Assembly: GCA_015501585.1 (NCBI GenBank)
Contig: JADNRY010000030.1
Location: forward strand, 186,001 to 250,000
Source: Rhodocollybia butyracea
Lineage: Eukaryota; Basidiomycota; Agaricomycetes; Agaricales; Omphalotaceae
Direction of reading: 5' to 3'
DNA: 64,000 nucleotides
The notes under the pieces were generated by a model. The model saw nothing but the letters and a program-made list of their open reading frames with translations. It did no database searches and had not been told where the DNA came from. Shown here in pieces: positions 24,153 to 36,385 of this stretch (its first letter is position 1; each line of letters begins with the position of its first letter). A program made the position numbers and the translations under genes.

Positions 24153-26483
24153 ATTTTCGGTCGGGGATTACAAAGGTCAAGCCACAAGAGCTTTTTAAAG
24201 ATGATTCGCAGATGATATTCGGCTGTTGGAGAACCGTGCTGTAATGCATATGAGTACTAAGTACAACCAAAAAGTTGTGGAAGAACGAACCGGAAGTTAT
24301 AAATATATGTGGCGTGAGCTACAGGCCTGCTGCAGAGAGAGTGCTAAGACGTGATTTAAGAAAGTTCCAGCGACAAAAAAGTAATTCTGAGGAAAGGCAT
24401 AGGACTCCTATATATAGGTCGGCGGCAATTCTCCCAGAACATCCCATTCTGATCTCAAGATCAATAGTCCATCATTTGATCATTGCGACGCGTTTTCGCG
24501 TGTGATTTGGCCATGGTGTCATGGCGTCATCTCTACCTACAGCATACACAGGCATTATCATTCAATATTCACTAGTTTGATGCCACCGCCAGCTGAATTG
24601 AGAGCATTCATTTTGTGTGTGGTTACTGTGTCGCCAGAGCATTCGTTTCTAGGACATAGTTCATGTCCACTCAAGGCATTTCTATATATTCAAAAGTTAC
24701 AACCGTTTAATCTTTTTAATGCTACACATATACTAACTGTGTTACTACCGTCGGTATCATAACCAACTTACATACCATATTCTGTGCTAGCGAATCTCAC
24801 TGCGGTAATCTTCACATGGTAATTCGACGGCTATATCTGTGTCGATATCATCGCCTCCTTACATTCCTTTGTTCGTACAGCAGCTTTCAACAGCTTGAAA
24901 CCACTTTTAAAGCCGCTTTGCGGGATCCCAATCCACACAGATCAAAACACTCGCAAAAGTACGTCTATGATCCTGTCCAATTCGTGAAGTGTATAGAGGC
25001 TCGAGAGTGTTCCTGGCTAATAGAGTGGAACCTGTTTTAACGGGAACGACGACAGTTGTAAAGCGGACATACTATCCTCTGGACGAACACAAAGGTCCGA
25101 GTCGCCCAGATCTTCCGAAATAGTTTGATTCTTACAGTAAGGATGAGTATATGCATTGCAGAGAAAGCTGTATTTCCTCACTTTGTTCACGCCTTGGGAA
25201 ATTTGGTCGGTATAGTGCTCCCCTCGAACTTGGTATGGCTCTGCATTTCATTTTGAGAGGTCACATACCTGATGACTTGGGCGCTGATAATTGACCTATC
25301 ATGAAGAGACACCTGGGGGGGTTGTTAGCGTCGTGCTAAGAGTGTCGTTGAGCAACAGCTCCGCGCAGGAATGGTCCGTGACAACAAACAGAGCCAGGAT
25401 GCACAATTTTCGGAATAATGGGTAGCCATTTGATTGCTTGCAAAGGGATGAGGAGATAGACAAACGCAGTCTTTCACTTTTGTGAATAGGTTGTAACTAC
25501 TTACTGTCACTACCATCCAAAATGAATAACTGTTTCCAACCCGCAGATGGATGCTACTGGTATTATCCACTCGTTTGCATTCCTAGTCTCCGATTTATCC
25601 TCTGCAATCAAATCGCCGGCGATGCCAAACGATTGAAAGCTTGGTCAACGATCATATTGTGCCTGGAACGACAGAGGATATGAATGGGTCTCCCATATTG
25701 CCCATGACGGGGAAAGCCGTGGATGCTGTTCCACCAGCTTGTGAAAGAAACAAAAATGATATCGGAAGTAGCAGCGAGTACAGACTCCATTTCATGGTTA
25801 AAAAATATCAGAAACGAATGCTACTCATAATCAAAGGAGATTTATTGGTCTCCCACTACGCACGCAACTGATAAGACAGTAGTAACTTTAAACGTAGAAG
25901 GGTTGTAGGTGAATTTACCTCATAATTCGTCCTGTTGCAGACTAGGGAATCTTCCATTAATGAAGCCAGCGGCTCGAAAGCATAAACTCTATTCAATGCA
26001 CCAGAAAGTTTCTTTTTGATTCGAGTGTTTTCTGCCTCCTCGACGGCGCCAGGTTCTTGAACTGTGCCGATGGGTCAGAAGGTGTAGAAGGGAGATACTT
26101 TCGTCTTTAAAACTGACAAAAATTGATCGATCAAAGCCAGGAAAACTGCAAACAAGCTTGATCTGAGCCTTGACACAGTAGTCACAGTCTCACACAGAGT
26201 CCGTAGAGTGGGAGAGCTCAGTTTTTGAGTGAGTATATACTACTTAGTGAAAGGAAGGAAGGAAGGAATGACCGGCGCGGGTGCCGTTGAATGTGTGCCG
26301 CGATTACTTGCCCTACTACACCTCAAATTTTCCTTGAGGAAAAATAGGCTTAGCGCGGGGTGAAAGAGAAAAAAAGTTCATCATGATACATGCAGTGCGT
26401 TAATAAATTATTTAATGAAGTCCAAATGAAGTCCGACGTAATACTCTAATGCGTACTGTATGTACATCTAGTACTGGGACCGC
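24153..26483. other. intergenic, about 2.3 kb, with one copy of a flanking repeat
   Basis: No gene is supported. Several short open frames have no coding character. It contains repeat copy A at about 25918-26195 and a GGAA microsatellite at about 26254-26272. Confidence 0.4.
25918..26195 (+). repeat. diverged direct repeat, copy A (flanks the RTA1-like gene)
   Basis: Shares long blocks with 28783-28998 in the same orientation, for example ggcggctcgaaagcataaa-type, gcaccaga, ttcgagtgtttt, tgtgccgatggg, agaagggagata and gatcaaagcc, separated by indels. Origin unknown. Confidence 0.6.
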
Positions 26484-27834
26484 TCAAACCTTTTCTAAAA
26501 CCATGTTTCTCTCTATCGGAATGCCGCCTGCGAGATATTCAGAAGAAGGAGAAGGATCAACTCGTTGCATATCATTGTTATCGCTTTCATCAACCAATCG
26601 TCCAAAGTGAGCAAAATTGTACGCAAACATGGCAAGCACTACCATTGTCGCGTCGAAAACGTCTATGCACATCATAAGCACTTTGAAACCCCACATAATG
26701 AAGGAAACGCACTAAACAGCCACTGGGTATGAATAACGTTGCCTTGAAATCCGTCTTCCAGTTCGATAGTTCGATATACGGATCTGTCGAGACAGCGTGT
26801 CAGGTTTAGAGAGCAGTGGAGTGATAAAATTCCTACCGGATGAGAAGACAGCAAGTGTTGAAGATGACCACATAAATGAGCAATCGAATGCGATTATCGA
26901 TAACACCTCGATGGAAGTTCTCTCTGGTTGAACGACGACGGAAGGGCGTTCATGTGCGAATCTCCAAAAGTACTCCGCCGCTAAGACCATGTAGCATACA
27001 ATGACAACTATATTAAAGGCGATTTTAGAGAATCTTTCGAAAATAAGATAAAAAGGACGCACAGGTTTGAAAAGCAACTCCTCCAAGCATAATGTTTGAT
27101 CCAAGGTCAACAGTCTTTTGAGAGGGGTTATCCCCCGAGGCAATCGAACCTCCACCAACTTGAACAAAAAATCCGAAAACATCCTAAGTTGGCAGGTAAG
27201 CAATAGTGTTTGTTGAAATTTACTTTCACAACTTACACATGATACGAAGATTCTTGAATCTAGACAAATGGTCAGCGACTTTTTCGAGGATAGCCTGTAT
27301 GAAAGGCACCTACAGAGACGAGGACTAAGACGGCTGTAGCCCTCCCCTAGTTTTCTAATCAGTCTTGACAAGATGATAAAGTTTGCGGCAAGCAGAGGAG
27401 TCGGTCCAACGATTGTGCAGATAATCCTACGAAGAAAAATTGTCAGATAATGAAATAATACGACTTATTTCAAGCAACCTACTGTATGGTAAAAGCATTC
27501 TGATTAGTGACGTCTCTACTGGACCATTCACGTCCATACCACCCGGCAATTTCAATTGCGCCAGCAAAGACCGCCGTGTACAAGAAGAACCACTTGCGAT
27601 GGTAGCAAGCCTGAATGAAGTGGACGACTATAGCAAGAAAACGTTAGTCTTTGCCTACTAGGATACAACAAAGAAATTGCTCTTACAAGTCGTAATTCCA
27701 AATAGAGTGAGAAATAAGACGGCGACGGCGAATGAAGGCTGGTATCCATATGGATTATCGCTGGCTTGAGATTGGTCCGAATCAGTGCCGTTGGCTCGAG
27801 AGACAAAAGTGTTTAAAGATGAGCCAGATAACAT
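26484..27834 (-). CDS. RTA1-like multi-pass membrane protein
   Basis: Member of the fungal RTA1/lipid-translocating-exporter-like family (seven TM, plasma membrane or vacuole; linked in yeast to sterol and sphingolipid stress). ATG 27834 opens a short extracellular N-terminus (MLSSGS-like, with NGTDSDQSQ) followed by NPYGYQPSFAVAVLFLTLFG. Spliced segments in order: VHFIQACYHRKWFFLYTAVF, GAIEIAGWYGREWSS, IICTIVGPTPLLAANFIILS, RLIRKLGEGYSRLSPRL, IVVIVCYMVLAAEYFWRFAH, YRTIELEDGFQGNVIHTQWL, and DATMVVLAMFAYNFAHFGRL. The stop is at 26484. Several short introns were inferred; the exon coding the loop near 27100-27240 is the least certain. Longer upstream frames to 28040 do not join. Diverged direct repeats flank the gene. 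Confidence 0.85.
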
Positions 27835-29307
27835 ATCGTAGAGCAGTCCGCAAAAGAGAAGAACGAGGCGAAGGAGAAGAACGAGAATGAGAATAATCCA
27901 ACAAGCCAGAGTACGCCATATTTGTACTCGAACCAACTCTGGGATTGGGAGCGGCACAAAGATGAAATGAATAGGACCTGCGGATGAACATCATTTACAA
28001 TGGCCTTGTGTGCATCGCATTTTTCATCCCTAGGTTTCATTGCACAAAATCAGTCCCTTTCAGATTAGCGTGAGTATTTCAAATTCTACAAACGAGCTGG
28101 ACAACTTGCTACGACAGACTTGGTCAGCCTGCTACAGCAGACTACAGCCTAGCGTTAGTTTTTAACCCTTGTCAGATTTCCACTGAGCGCGGGGTTGTTG
28201 TACAGCTCTCCAAAAAGAGACCACGTCGGTTACACCAACCACCACCACCATCGACCCTTGAAATGACGAAAAGGACAGCTTGGCTTGGATTATTGATTGA
28301 ATTACGTGGGCGCAGCAACAAAGAGCAACAATCACATCTAATCACATCCGTAGTAGGTACCCGGATCGCGCAGCAGCCATGCCCTCCCCCAAATCCTCCT
28401 TCCCTAGCTAGTATGAAACGTTGAGTGTGGCATATTCTTTCACGCACCATGTACAGCCATGGACTTGCTGCGGATAGTTTCAGCAGACGAACTGTTTGGC
28501 GCCTAAATCCTTTTTATGCGACCGAGTGCTAAAGCCGGTGGCAACAAAGGAACAAAGCGGAAGAAAAAACTGAACATAAAATTATGTAGTAAGAAAGTCT
28601 GTTTGTTTGAAGATAGATATACCGAGAAGGAGGAACAAAAATATAGAAGGTGGTCCGGATTCTTGAGACTACCGTTCGCTTGGATTTATGTATTTGCCGT
28701 GAGTCGAAGTCTCTAGCAATGGTCGGGTGGTAACTAGGAGGAGAAGAGCTCAAATTTTGAGTGGGTACATGCTAGTGAAGCTACCTCATCCTGCTACAGA
28801 CTAAGCACTCTTTGATTAATGAATCTGGCGGCTCGAAAGCATAAAGTCTAGTGCACCAGAGAGTTCCCTTCGAGTGTTTTTTCTGCCTCTTTAGCGGCGC
28901 CTGGTTTGTGCCGATGGGTTAGAAGGGAGATATGGTCACTGACCAAAATTCATTGATCAAAGCCAATCTGAACCTCGACACAGCCACTAGAGTCAGTTTC
29001 CATATCAGATGAGATTGTCAATGTCGTTGCTGACATGTTACGTAACTGCCGTTTTGATCTCATCAGATGAAGGATTTACTTGGCCTTCCTTCCTTCCATC
29101 GTGTAGGATATCTTTCTGTTACTGGGTGCCTCAGGTTTGGATCTGGCGAGTAATTGTTCCATGGGTCATTTATGCTAATACTGACAATATCATCAGAACG
29201 ACTTGACGACTTTGACGACTTGACTTTTCTTGCAGGACAAGGGAAACTAGTGCGTGTTTATAAGATTTGCTCTATATCTTTCGCGCTCAACCACAGATTT
29301 TGCAGTA
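27835..29307. other. intergenic, about 1.5 kb, with second copy of the flanking repeat
   Basis: Divergent region between the RTA1-like gene (-) and the LAM gene (+). It holds repeat copy B (28783-28998) and a CT-rich stretch near 29083-29098. No gene is supported. Confidence 0.4.
28783..28998 (+). repeat. diverged direct repeat, copy B
   Basis: Counterpart of 25918-26195, same orientation, shorter by several indels. A separate short block (gagctc..ttttgagtg, 28747-28781) matches 26214-26253 but lies before copy B and after copy A. Confidence 0.6.
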
Positions 29308-32300
29308 ATGGCCCCAGGATTCCTATCCAAACTTGTGCGAAATCCATCTGGTCATCACACACGAGACCGTTCAGAACCCAATGGCCGAACAAGAAGTCCA
29401 AGTCCAGTTCCACCAGTTCCAAACGGCCGGAGGTCCCGTGCACTTTCGAGCAGCGATTCTCCCAGTCCCGCGCCTTCTGAGTTTGGAAACCTCAGTAAAA
29501 CCAATCTGAATGTTAAGCCACATAGTCGAGTTCCGAGTATCAAAACCCAGGACAATTCTAGTGATACCAGCAGTATCGTGAATCCAAATTTTATGATTGT
29601 TCCGCCGTCACCCAAGTTGGAACCCATAGAAGGTTTACCGGCCACTTCTTCCGTAAATGGTAAATCTCCGGCCCCATCAACAGCTGCGGCTCCGACTGCG
29701 GCGTCTACTGCCGGCAAACCGTCATCATTAAAGTCGTCTTCTACACATAGCTTGCAGACAACCTTAGACTCGTCTCCCATTCCTCCTGTTCCATCACTCC
29801 CCAACGAGGTCCGCAAAATGCCCTCAAATAGATCCTTGACCGGGTTGACTATGAATGGCGTACAACATTCTCGTGCGGCGACAGCGCCAGCGCCAGTTCC
29901 GCACCAAGCAGAAGTCGACGACATGACTCCTATCGTCGAATCACCCACATCAGAATCCCCACCCGATGATATATCGACGCCCAAACCCTACAGCGCATTC
30001 CTTTCTTCACCACAACGTGATTCCGATGCGGTTTCCATTAGGTCCACGGGCACGACGTCCTCTCCGCCGAATTCGGGCGGTAAAAAGAAGGAACCGTCTT
30101 CGAAACCGTGGAGGCGGACACCTACATCCAAACCCTCGGGTCTTGCGAGTGCGATCGCTGCCTCAGGGCTTGCCATGGCGAATCCCGCAATGGGCGCTCA
30201 GCATCAGGCGCAGATTTCACCTCCACAGGTTGCGCGTACTGGGACTGTTTCATCGAGGAAGGCGTCGACGGATGGGACCCCGTATATGTCGCGTAGCGGT
30301 GGGGCCTCCTCGTCTACGCAGTTTTCGCCGTCCCGCTCGACGAAGTCTCGGAGGTCGTCTATTGGGTCGAGCAATAAACGCCGGGGGAATGGCCATCGGA
30401 AGAATCTTTCGGTGCATTCTGATAACGGAAATTCAGAGTTTGTTCCTGATGCGGCAAATTTGGATTATTATTCTGGGTTGGAATCGGATGACTCTGAGGA
30501 TGAGTCTATGGATGAGAGTGATGATGATGACATACGGAGTGCAATTGGCGGTATCGGGGGAGGAGATGGGCGTGTGCATGAGATACCTGTGACAGGCTTT
30601 GCGGTGGCTAGTTCGAGGAGGAATGCCGATTTCCATGAGATGTTTAGGACAATACCTGAGGGAGATTATTTGATTGAAGGTGGGGATTTTGTTTTTAGGT
30701 TGCTTTGAGATGTAGTGTTTCACTGACACTGGTTGTTTCCCGGTTGTCAGATTATGGGTGTGCCCTGCAGAGGGAGATTCTTATCCAGGGAAGGTTGTAT
30801 ATTTCGGAAAACCATATCTGTTTTCATGCGAATATCCTTGGCTGGATCACTGATGTAAGTGTCTTCTCTGCTATCGTCCTTTGCCTACTATTGGTCCTTC
30901 TTTTCAACTGCTTTTTTCTTTACATTTTCTTTTTGCCTCTTCTCTTTCTTTCTTTCCGCTCGCCGAACTCTTGTCTGTTTCTTCTTGGTTTTTGTCTGCG
31001 ACGCCTTTCATCGCTGCTTTTCCCGGACTCTCGTTCGTTGTAATTTTCCTGCCCTTCTTCCTATACTTCCTTTCCTTGGTTTGTCACTCGCTGGTTGCTC
31101 TTACATTTTCATCGCCCCTCTATCTCCTTCTTCATACCTCCTAACTCATCCTCCCCAACAGCTTTCAATCCCCATAGACGAAATAACCGCTTTGGAAAAA
31201 AAGATGACCGCATTTGTCATCCCAAATGCCATCCTTATCACCACACGCCAAGCCAAATATTCTTTCGCGTCTTTCCTCTCCCGAGACACCACGTACGACG
31301 TCATTTACAACATCTGGAGACTCGTCCGTCCTGGCGGCGGTGCGCGTTCGCCTGATACTGCGTCCATTGCTTCTGGAGGTGGTGGTAGCGCCGGTCCTAG
31401 TCCCTCAGGAATTATCGAAGGGACTATTATTGGCGGAAATGGACTTGCTGATGTGCAGAACAAAGTGACGCAGTGCAAATGTGGTAAAGAGGGGAAACAT
31501 TATTCAGAGACGGCGTTGAATACAGTGATACCTGGGACGCCCGAGAAGATTCATAATTTGATGTTTACGAGTGGGTTTATAAAGGATTTTTTGGTGACCA
31601 ACCAAAAGCTGATGGGTGCGTCTTTCTGCGATTTTTATTTGGGTTTTCGGTTCTCTGATCTTTCTTTCTTACTCACAGAACTCCAAATGTCCGATTGGTC
31701 TCCTGGCACTGATAACCACCTCTCTCGCACGATGTCTTACATCAAACCTCTCAACGGTTCCATCGGTCCTCGCCAAACAAAATGTGAAATCCGTGATGAA
31801 GTCACTTACCTTGACTTTGCTCCCACCTCGCCAAACGCCTACTCTTCCACGCTTACCACAACCCGCACCCCTGATGTCCCCTCTGGCTCCGTCTTTAGCG
31901 TCAAGACTCTGACATGCATTACATACGCCAGTGCCATCTCGTCCCGCGTCGTCGTTACAACCGAACTCGAGTGGACAGGGAAGAGTTGGTTCAAAAGTGT
32001 CATCAACTCCAGCGCGATCGATGGGCAGAAAACGTTCCACCAGGATCTGGAGAAGGCGATGAGGGCGTATATCCGGGAGCATCAGACCGAGTTTGTGCCA
32101 GAGGGGGTGCAGCTGGATGTGGTTGTCGCGCCCCCGACCAGTCCTGGTGGGGACATAACGGGATCTGGTACGAATGGTGTCGCTGCGACCGATGCTTTGG
32201 GATCTCCTGGGGGCACCGATGCCGTGAAGGGACCGACCACGGGTGCTCGTGGGGCACAATGGGCTTGGGATACGTTCGATGGTGCGTGGGGTGTGGCGAG

Positions 32301-32817
32301 GAAGAGTACCAAGGGGGCTTTGGAGCTCCTAGGCGATGTACTGCCTTCAATGCGCCCGAAGTTGTCGAGTACGTCGGTTTTGTATTTGATCATCTTGGGG
32401 CTGGTGATGAGTAACATCTGGACGTGGATGAGGGTGCCGAAAGGTGTGAAGGAGGTTGGAAGTGGAAGTGGGCCGAGGCGGATGGGTAAAGCGGAACGCG
32501 AAGACAGCGAGCGAGAGGACAGGGAAAGGTGGATTCATGGGGTCGTTACTGCGCTTTGGGATGAGCTGGCTGCTGGAAAAGGACCGATGCCGGTATCAGA
32601 AGTTCAACTTCCTGATACGCCGTCATCTCAGTCGACGATTCCGTTGCCCAAGTCATACGAGGATATGGATATCCACACTGAAGTCGCGGCACATCACAAG
32701 GCGCTGGATAGTGTTGAGGAGAGGATTAAGAAGATTAGAGATATGTTGAACTCGTTAAGCCAGGGAGGTGGTCAGGAAGGTACACAGAAGATGAACGAGC
32801 TGGATGAGCTGGACTGA
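29308..32817 (+). CDS. GRAM/VASt-domain sterol transfer protein (LAM/Ysp2 family)
   Basis: Predicted ER-anchored lipid transfer protein at membrane contact sites. Exons: 29308-30676, 30752-30854, 31163-31614 (approximately), and about 31679-32817. The first exon is Ser/Pro-rich and disordered, ending in NADFHEMFRTIPEGDYLIE. The GRAM domain follows: DYGCALQREILIQGRLYISE, NHICFHANILGWITD, then after a long intron LSIPIDEITALEKKMTAFVI and TYDVIYNIW. The VASt (StART-like) domain starts near LMFTSGFIKDFLVTNQKL and includes WSPGTDNHLSRTMSYIKPLN. A single C-terminal TM (LYLIILGLVMSNIW) matches the family's ER anchor, and a short coiled coil ends the protein. The second intron, at about 308 nt, is much longer than the local norm and pyrimidine-rich. 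Confidence 0.92.
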
Positions 32818-33193
32818 TATACCCTATTTCTCACCTCGTCATCGTGCTCTCTTTTTTCTCGGTTTTCTCGGTTTTCTCAGCTGACTCTGCGTTGGTCAGT
32901 GGATCTATCAGTGGGTGGTGTTTTTATCAGCTTTTTAAAGGCCTCTTTTTTCTTTCTGTGTAACAAGTAATTCATCGCCAGTGGATGGAACCCAAAATCA
33001 CCATTCCTTTGGATACAGAGCAGGTGGAATTGCTTATGATAAAGATCGTTATGATTAGACGTCGATACATCATATATACGGTTTTCCAAGTTAAAAGTAC
33101 TTGAGATCGTTGGCGTCAGCGTAGCAAAAACTAACTATAAGTTGACAGTATGCAGTAGAAATGCATCAGAATACAGTAAAAATGCAGTAGAGA
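32818..33193. other. intergenic
   Basis: About 375 bp holding the LAM 3' UTR and the promoter of the next gene. It includes a repeated tcggttttctc phrase (about 32858-32878) and tandem-like catcagaatacagtaaaaatgcagta phrases near 33150-33190. No gene was seen. Confidence 0.4.
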
Positions 33194-33301
33194 ATGCTCG
33201 CTTCCATTTTAGTTTTTGACTTGTCACGAAACGTCATCAATTTGAGTAAGCGCCTTTCAAGCGCTCGACTGCGCCACGTTATTTCTTGTAAGCGTTCCGC
33301 C

Positions 33302-35756
33302 ATGTCCTTTCGTCGATCCCGTAAAGTGCACCGGCGCTTCTCATCTGCATCAATAAACACCTCGTGGAACAATGCGTTTGCACCTCTATCTTCTTCTGGT
33401 GTAAACTCTCCGCGAGGACGATTACCTAGAAAAGTCTCCGACGATACACAGTCAGATCCTGACCCAACTTATGAAATGATTCATCCAGAAGATGATAGAA
33501 CAGAAGACACTAATCTGCCTCTAAACTCTCTTCCCCATCTTTTTCGTACACAATCTGAAAAAATCCCGCTCACGTACGCTTCATTACCACCAACACCAAT
33601 TTCGCGGTCACCTTCGCCGTCGCATGTGCCTCTCTCACCAATATCCCCCACGACTTCCGATTTTATATCCCTTCAACAACAACAGCAGCTGTCTGCAGCT
33701 CCGTTCTCTCTCTGGGACTATCTCAGAGAAGAGTTATTAGCAACGGATTTCGATTCACATCAAGAGCTGAAATGGGAACGGGTCTCAAATTTCTTGAGTA
33801 TTCCTTTAGCAATAGAAAAGGTATGTTATTGCTATTGCTATCCGAATAGTAGATGCTGACATCTTATAGATCATAGGATTTGGTTTCATTCTTTGCTTCG
33901 ATTCATTTCTGTACACGTTTACTGTGTTACCCATACGCTTCGCAATTGCCTTCTTTTGCCTTGTCAGGAACTTATTTTCCTTTTCTGCCCCGCCTCTGCC
34001 GCCAGCGCAGAAAGCTGATCTCCTACGGACGCTTTTACTCATCGTTACCGTCGCAATACTAATTCCACTTACCGACGCCAGCAAAATCTACCACTTTGTA
34101 CGCGGTCAGGACACGATAAAACTTTATGTCATTTTCAACGCCCTCGAGGTTCGTGCCGATCTACCTGATTAAAATACGCGCTTCAATGGTTTACTAGATC
34201 GGAGACCGACTTTGTGCCTCTATAGGACAAGACATCCTCGATTGTCTCTTTTCTCGGTCTACCCTCGAACCACTGTCGCATCGAGTCCCACTCTCTTCAC
34301 ATACTTTCAGACCTCTTGCATTTTTCTTCCTTGCCACGGTGTACAATGGTACTACCTTCCTTCCGCTCTATTCTTTTCAGACTAATGTTGTTCTTCAGTC
34401 CTACACTGCATCGTCATGGTGTACCAATTGATTTCCCTCAATGTTGCAGTAAACTCCTATGATCATGCCCTACTTAGTTTACTTGTTTCAAACCAATTCG
34501 TTGAAATCAAGGGAAGTGTGTTCAAAAAGTTCGAAAAGGATGGGTTATTTCAGATTACTTGTGCTGGTGCGCTCTTAAATTTCATGCAGCCTTTGTCGAT
34601 GTTGAGATGTTTGCTTTAGACATTGTCGAACGATTCACCCTTGCACTGATGCTTTCAATCGTAGCTTTTCGAAATCTTATCGAACTCAGTGGATCCGAGT
34701 TTGATTTTGATCATGGTGGTTTCGTGCTGCCAAAGAGCTTTGGGTGGTTCTGGTTCAGAGGACACAAGACCGTTAATTTCCTTTGGACTATATCTTATGT
34801 CAGTTGCACTTTCCTTTCGCAATTAATCCAACGCTAATACTACTTTTGAAGCCTGTACTCACAGTAATGATCTCTGAAATGCTTGTCGATTGGCTCAAGC
34901 ATGCTTTTATCACTAAATTTAATCATATCAGACCCTCGGTCTATGAGCGATTTACAGACGTTCTATGCCTCGATCTTGCGAGTGGTAGTGCCGTTGGTAG
35001 ACGAGGGGCGAGAAAGGTGGGTTAAATGGTATACGGCGGATAGACCAGGTTGCTCATCGTGTCTCTCAGCATTCGTATGTTGACCAGTCCCCCTTGGTTG
35101 CCCGTCGGCTCGGTTTTTCGTCCCTTCCCCTTGCCGTCCTTGCAATCCTTATCCTACATCAGTCCCTCAACCTTATGTTTGCTTTACCAAGTTCGTCTTC
35201 ACCTGGATCGTCCAGTCCAACGAGCGGATGGAGCATGGAGATTCCAGTTCCTCGCGGGTTACTTGATTTCACGAACGAGGAGCTTTTGAGATGTACTACC
35301 TGGGTCATTTTGGGAGTGTTGATCTGGCTCTGGTATGTTTATTCTTCCGAAATTAAATTAAACCTAAACTCGTGGAATCAGCTTCGTGGTGATAAAGGTT
35401 ATTATTGGCGTAAATCTAATCAGCTATGCGACGCGAAGACGTGCGGGAATGGAAGCTCGTGAAGCAGAAGACGCCGTGAACGACTACGGTCGGGACCCTG
35501 TCGGCGAGGGTAAAGAGGAACGGGTGAGATTTTCACGCATCCAAGCCCTAGTCTCTTCATCTCATCGCTTTTATAGAAATATAATCGTGAACTCAAAACC
35601 CTATTGGACAACTATCAGGACGATGTATTGCCTTCAGCAGAGATTGGTGAAAATCCCCCGAAAGATAGTCGGAAAGGTGCAGGAGGGAAGGGGAAGAAAG
35701 GGAGAATACCACTGGAAGAGCTGACTAGATATACAATGGTCAAAAGGATCTGGTAG
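33302..35756 (+). CDS. TAPT1: TAPT1/EMP65-family multi-pass ER membrane protein
   Basis: Member of the TAPT1 (DUF747) family; the yeast relative EMP65 acts in ER membrane protein folding and quality control. ATG 33302 (MSFRRSRKVHRRFSS) was chosen; an in-frame ATG at 33194 would add 36 residues. The N-terminal ~150 residues are Ser/Pro-rich. Family blocks follow: SLWDYLREELLATDF, KWERVSNFLSIPLAIEKIIG, FDSFLYTFTVLPIRF, LIPLTDASKIYHFVRGQDTI, KLYVIFNALEIGDRLCASIG, QDILDCLFSRS, LISLNVAVNSYDHALLSLLV, SNQFVEIKGSVFKKFEKDGL, FQITCADIVERF, and DWLKHAFITKFNHIRPSVY. It has about six membrane segments and a charged C-terminal tail ending VKRIW. Around nine short introns all join in frame. Confidence 0.92.
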
Positions 35757-36385
35757 ACGCTGGTAGTCAACCTCTATATCTATTGGTCCTTTTCGCTCAA
35801 CGTTTATCGGATCGTCGTCAGACTTTTTTGCGCCTGATTCCAAAAGAGGAAAGGTCAAAGCGATATATATTAAGGAAAAGATGAAGCAATTCGACTGTTA
35901 CTATTGCGCTGTGCTGATTTCTTTATAGGTGCTTGAATACCATAATAGCGATATGCTGAAAGGATATCTTCCGTTGCTGACCTAAGATGGTCCTGAATAC
36001 ATGCCCTGAAAGTCAGAATCGTTTCCTAAGCACCTGGGAATTACAAACTGACCGGTTCTAAAGAGAGCTTCCCACTGTGATCGCAACCTGTACGTCTAAA
36101 CTGAAAAGCCTTCGTGATAATAATATGCACACTCATAACCAAGATTGAGCGACACGCATCCGCACAAAGGTTTAGTGCGATCCCCATTTACGAGGGCAGT
36201 GATCAGAGAGTGTATATTTGCATTTAGTCAAATTAGAACGAACCCTCAAAGTAAGATAAGGATAAGACATTCGAGTTTCATAAGTAGATCCGATGGAAGA
36301 TACAATTACAATAGCGATGCGTAAACCACGGATAGTGATGTTCGACTTTAGCACAGTAGCATGAAGCAAGCAAACGATAGAAGCA
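35757..36385. other. convergent intergenic gap
   Basis: About 630 bp between the TAPT1-family stop and the stop of the minus-strand oxygenase-like gene. AT-rich; no gene or repeat was seen. Confidence 0.4.

Noticed and set aside
24275..25871. Several 70-90 codon frames between the F-box and RTA1-like genes
   Set aside because: Length and composition are those expected by chance; no splice-consistent chain could be built.
27835..28040. Longer N-terminus for the RTA1-like protein
   Set aside because: The hydrophobic frame has no ATG upstream and is closed by a stop; ATG 27834 gives the usual short extracellular N-terminus.
29355..29984. 209-codon frame on the minus strand
   Set aside because: Antisense to the low-complexity first exon of the LAM gene, which has coherent frame, splice sites and domains on the plus strand.
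31669..32259. 196-codon frame on the minus strand
   Set aside because: Shadow of the VASt-domain exon; no recognisable motif.
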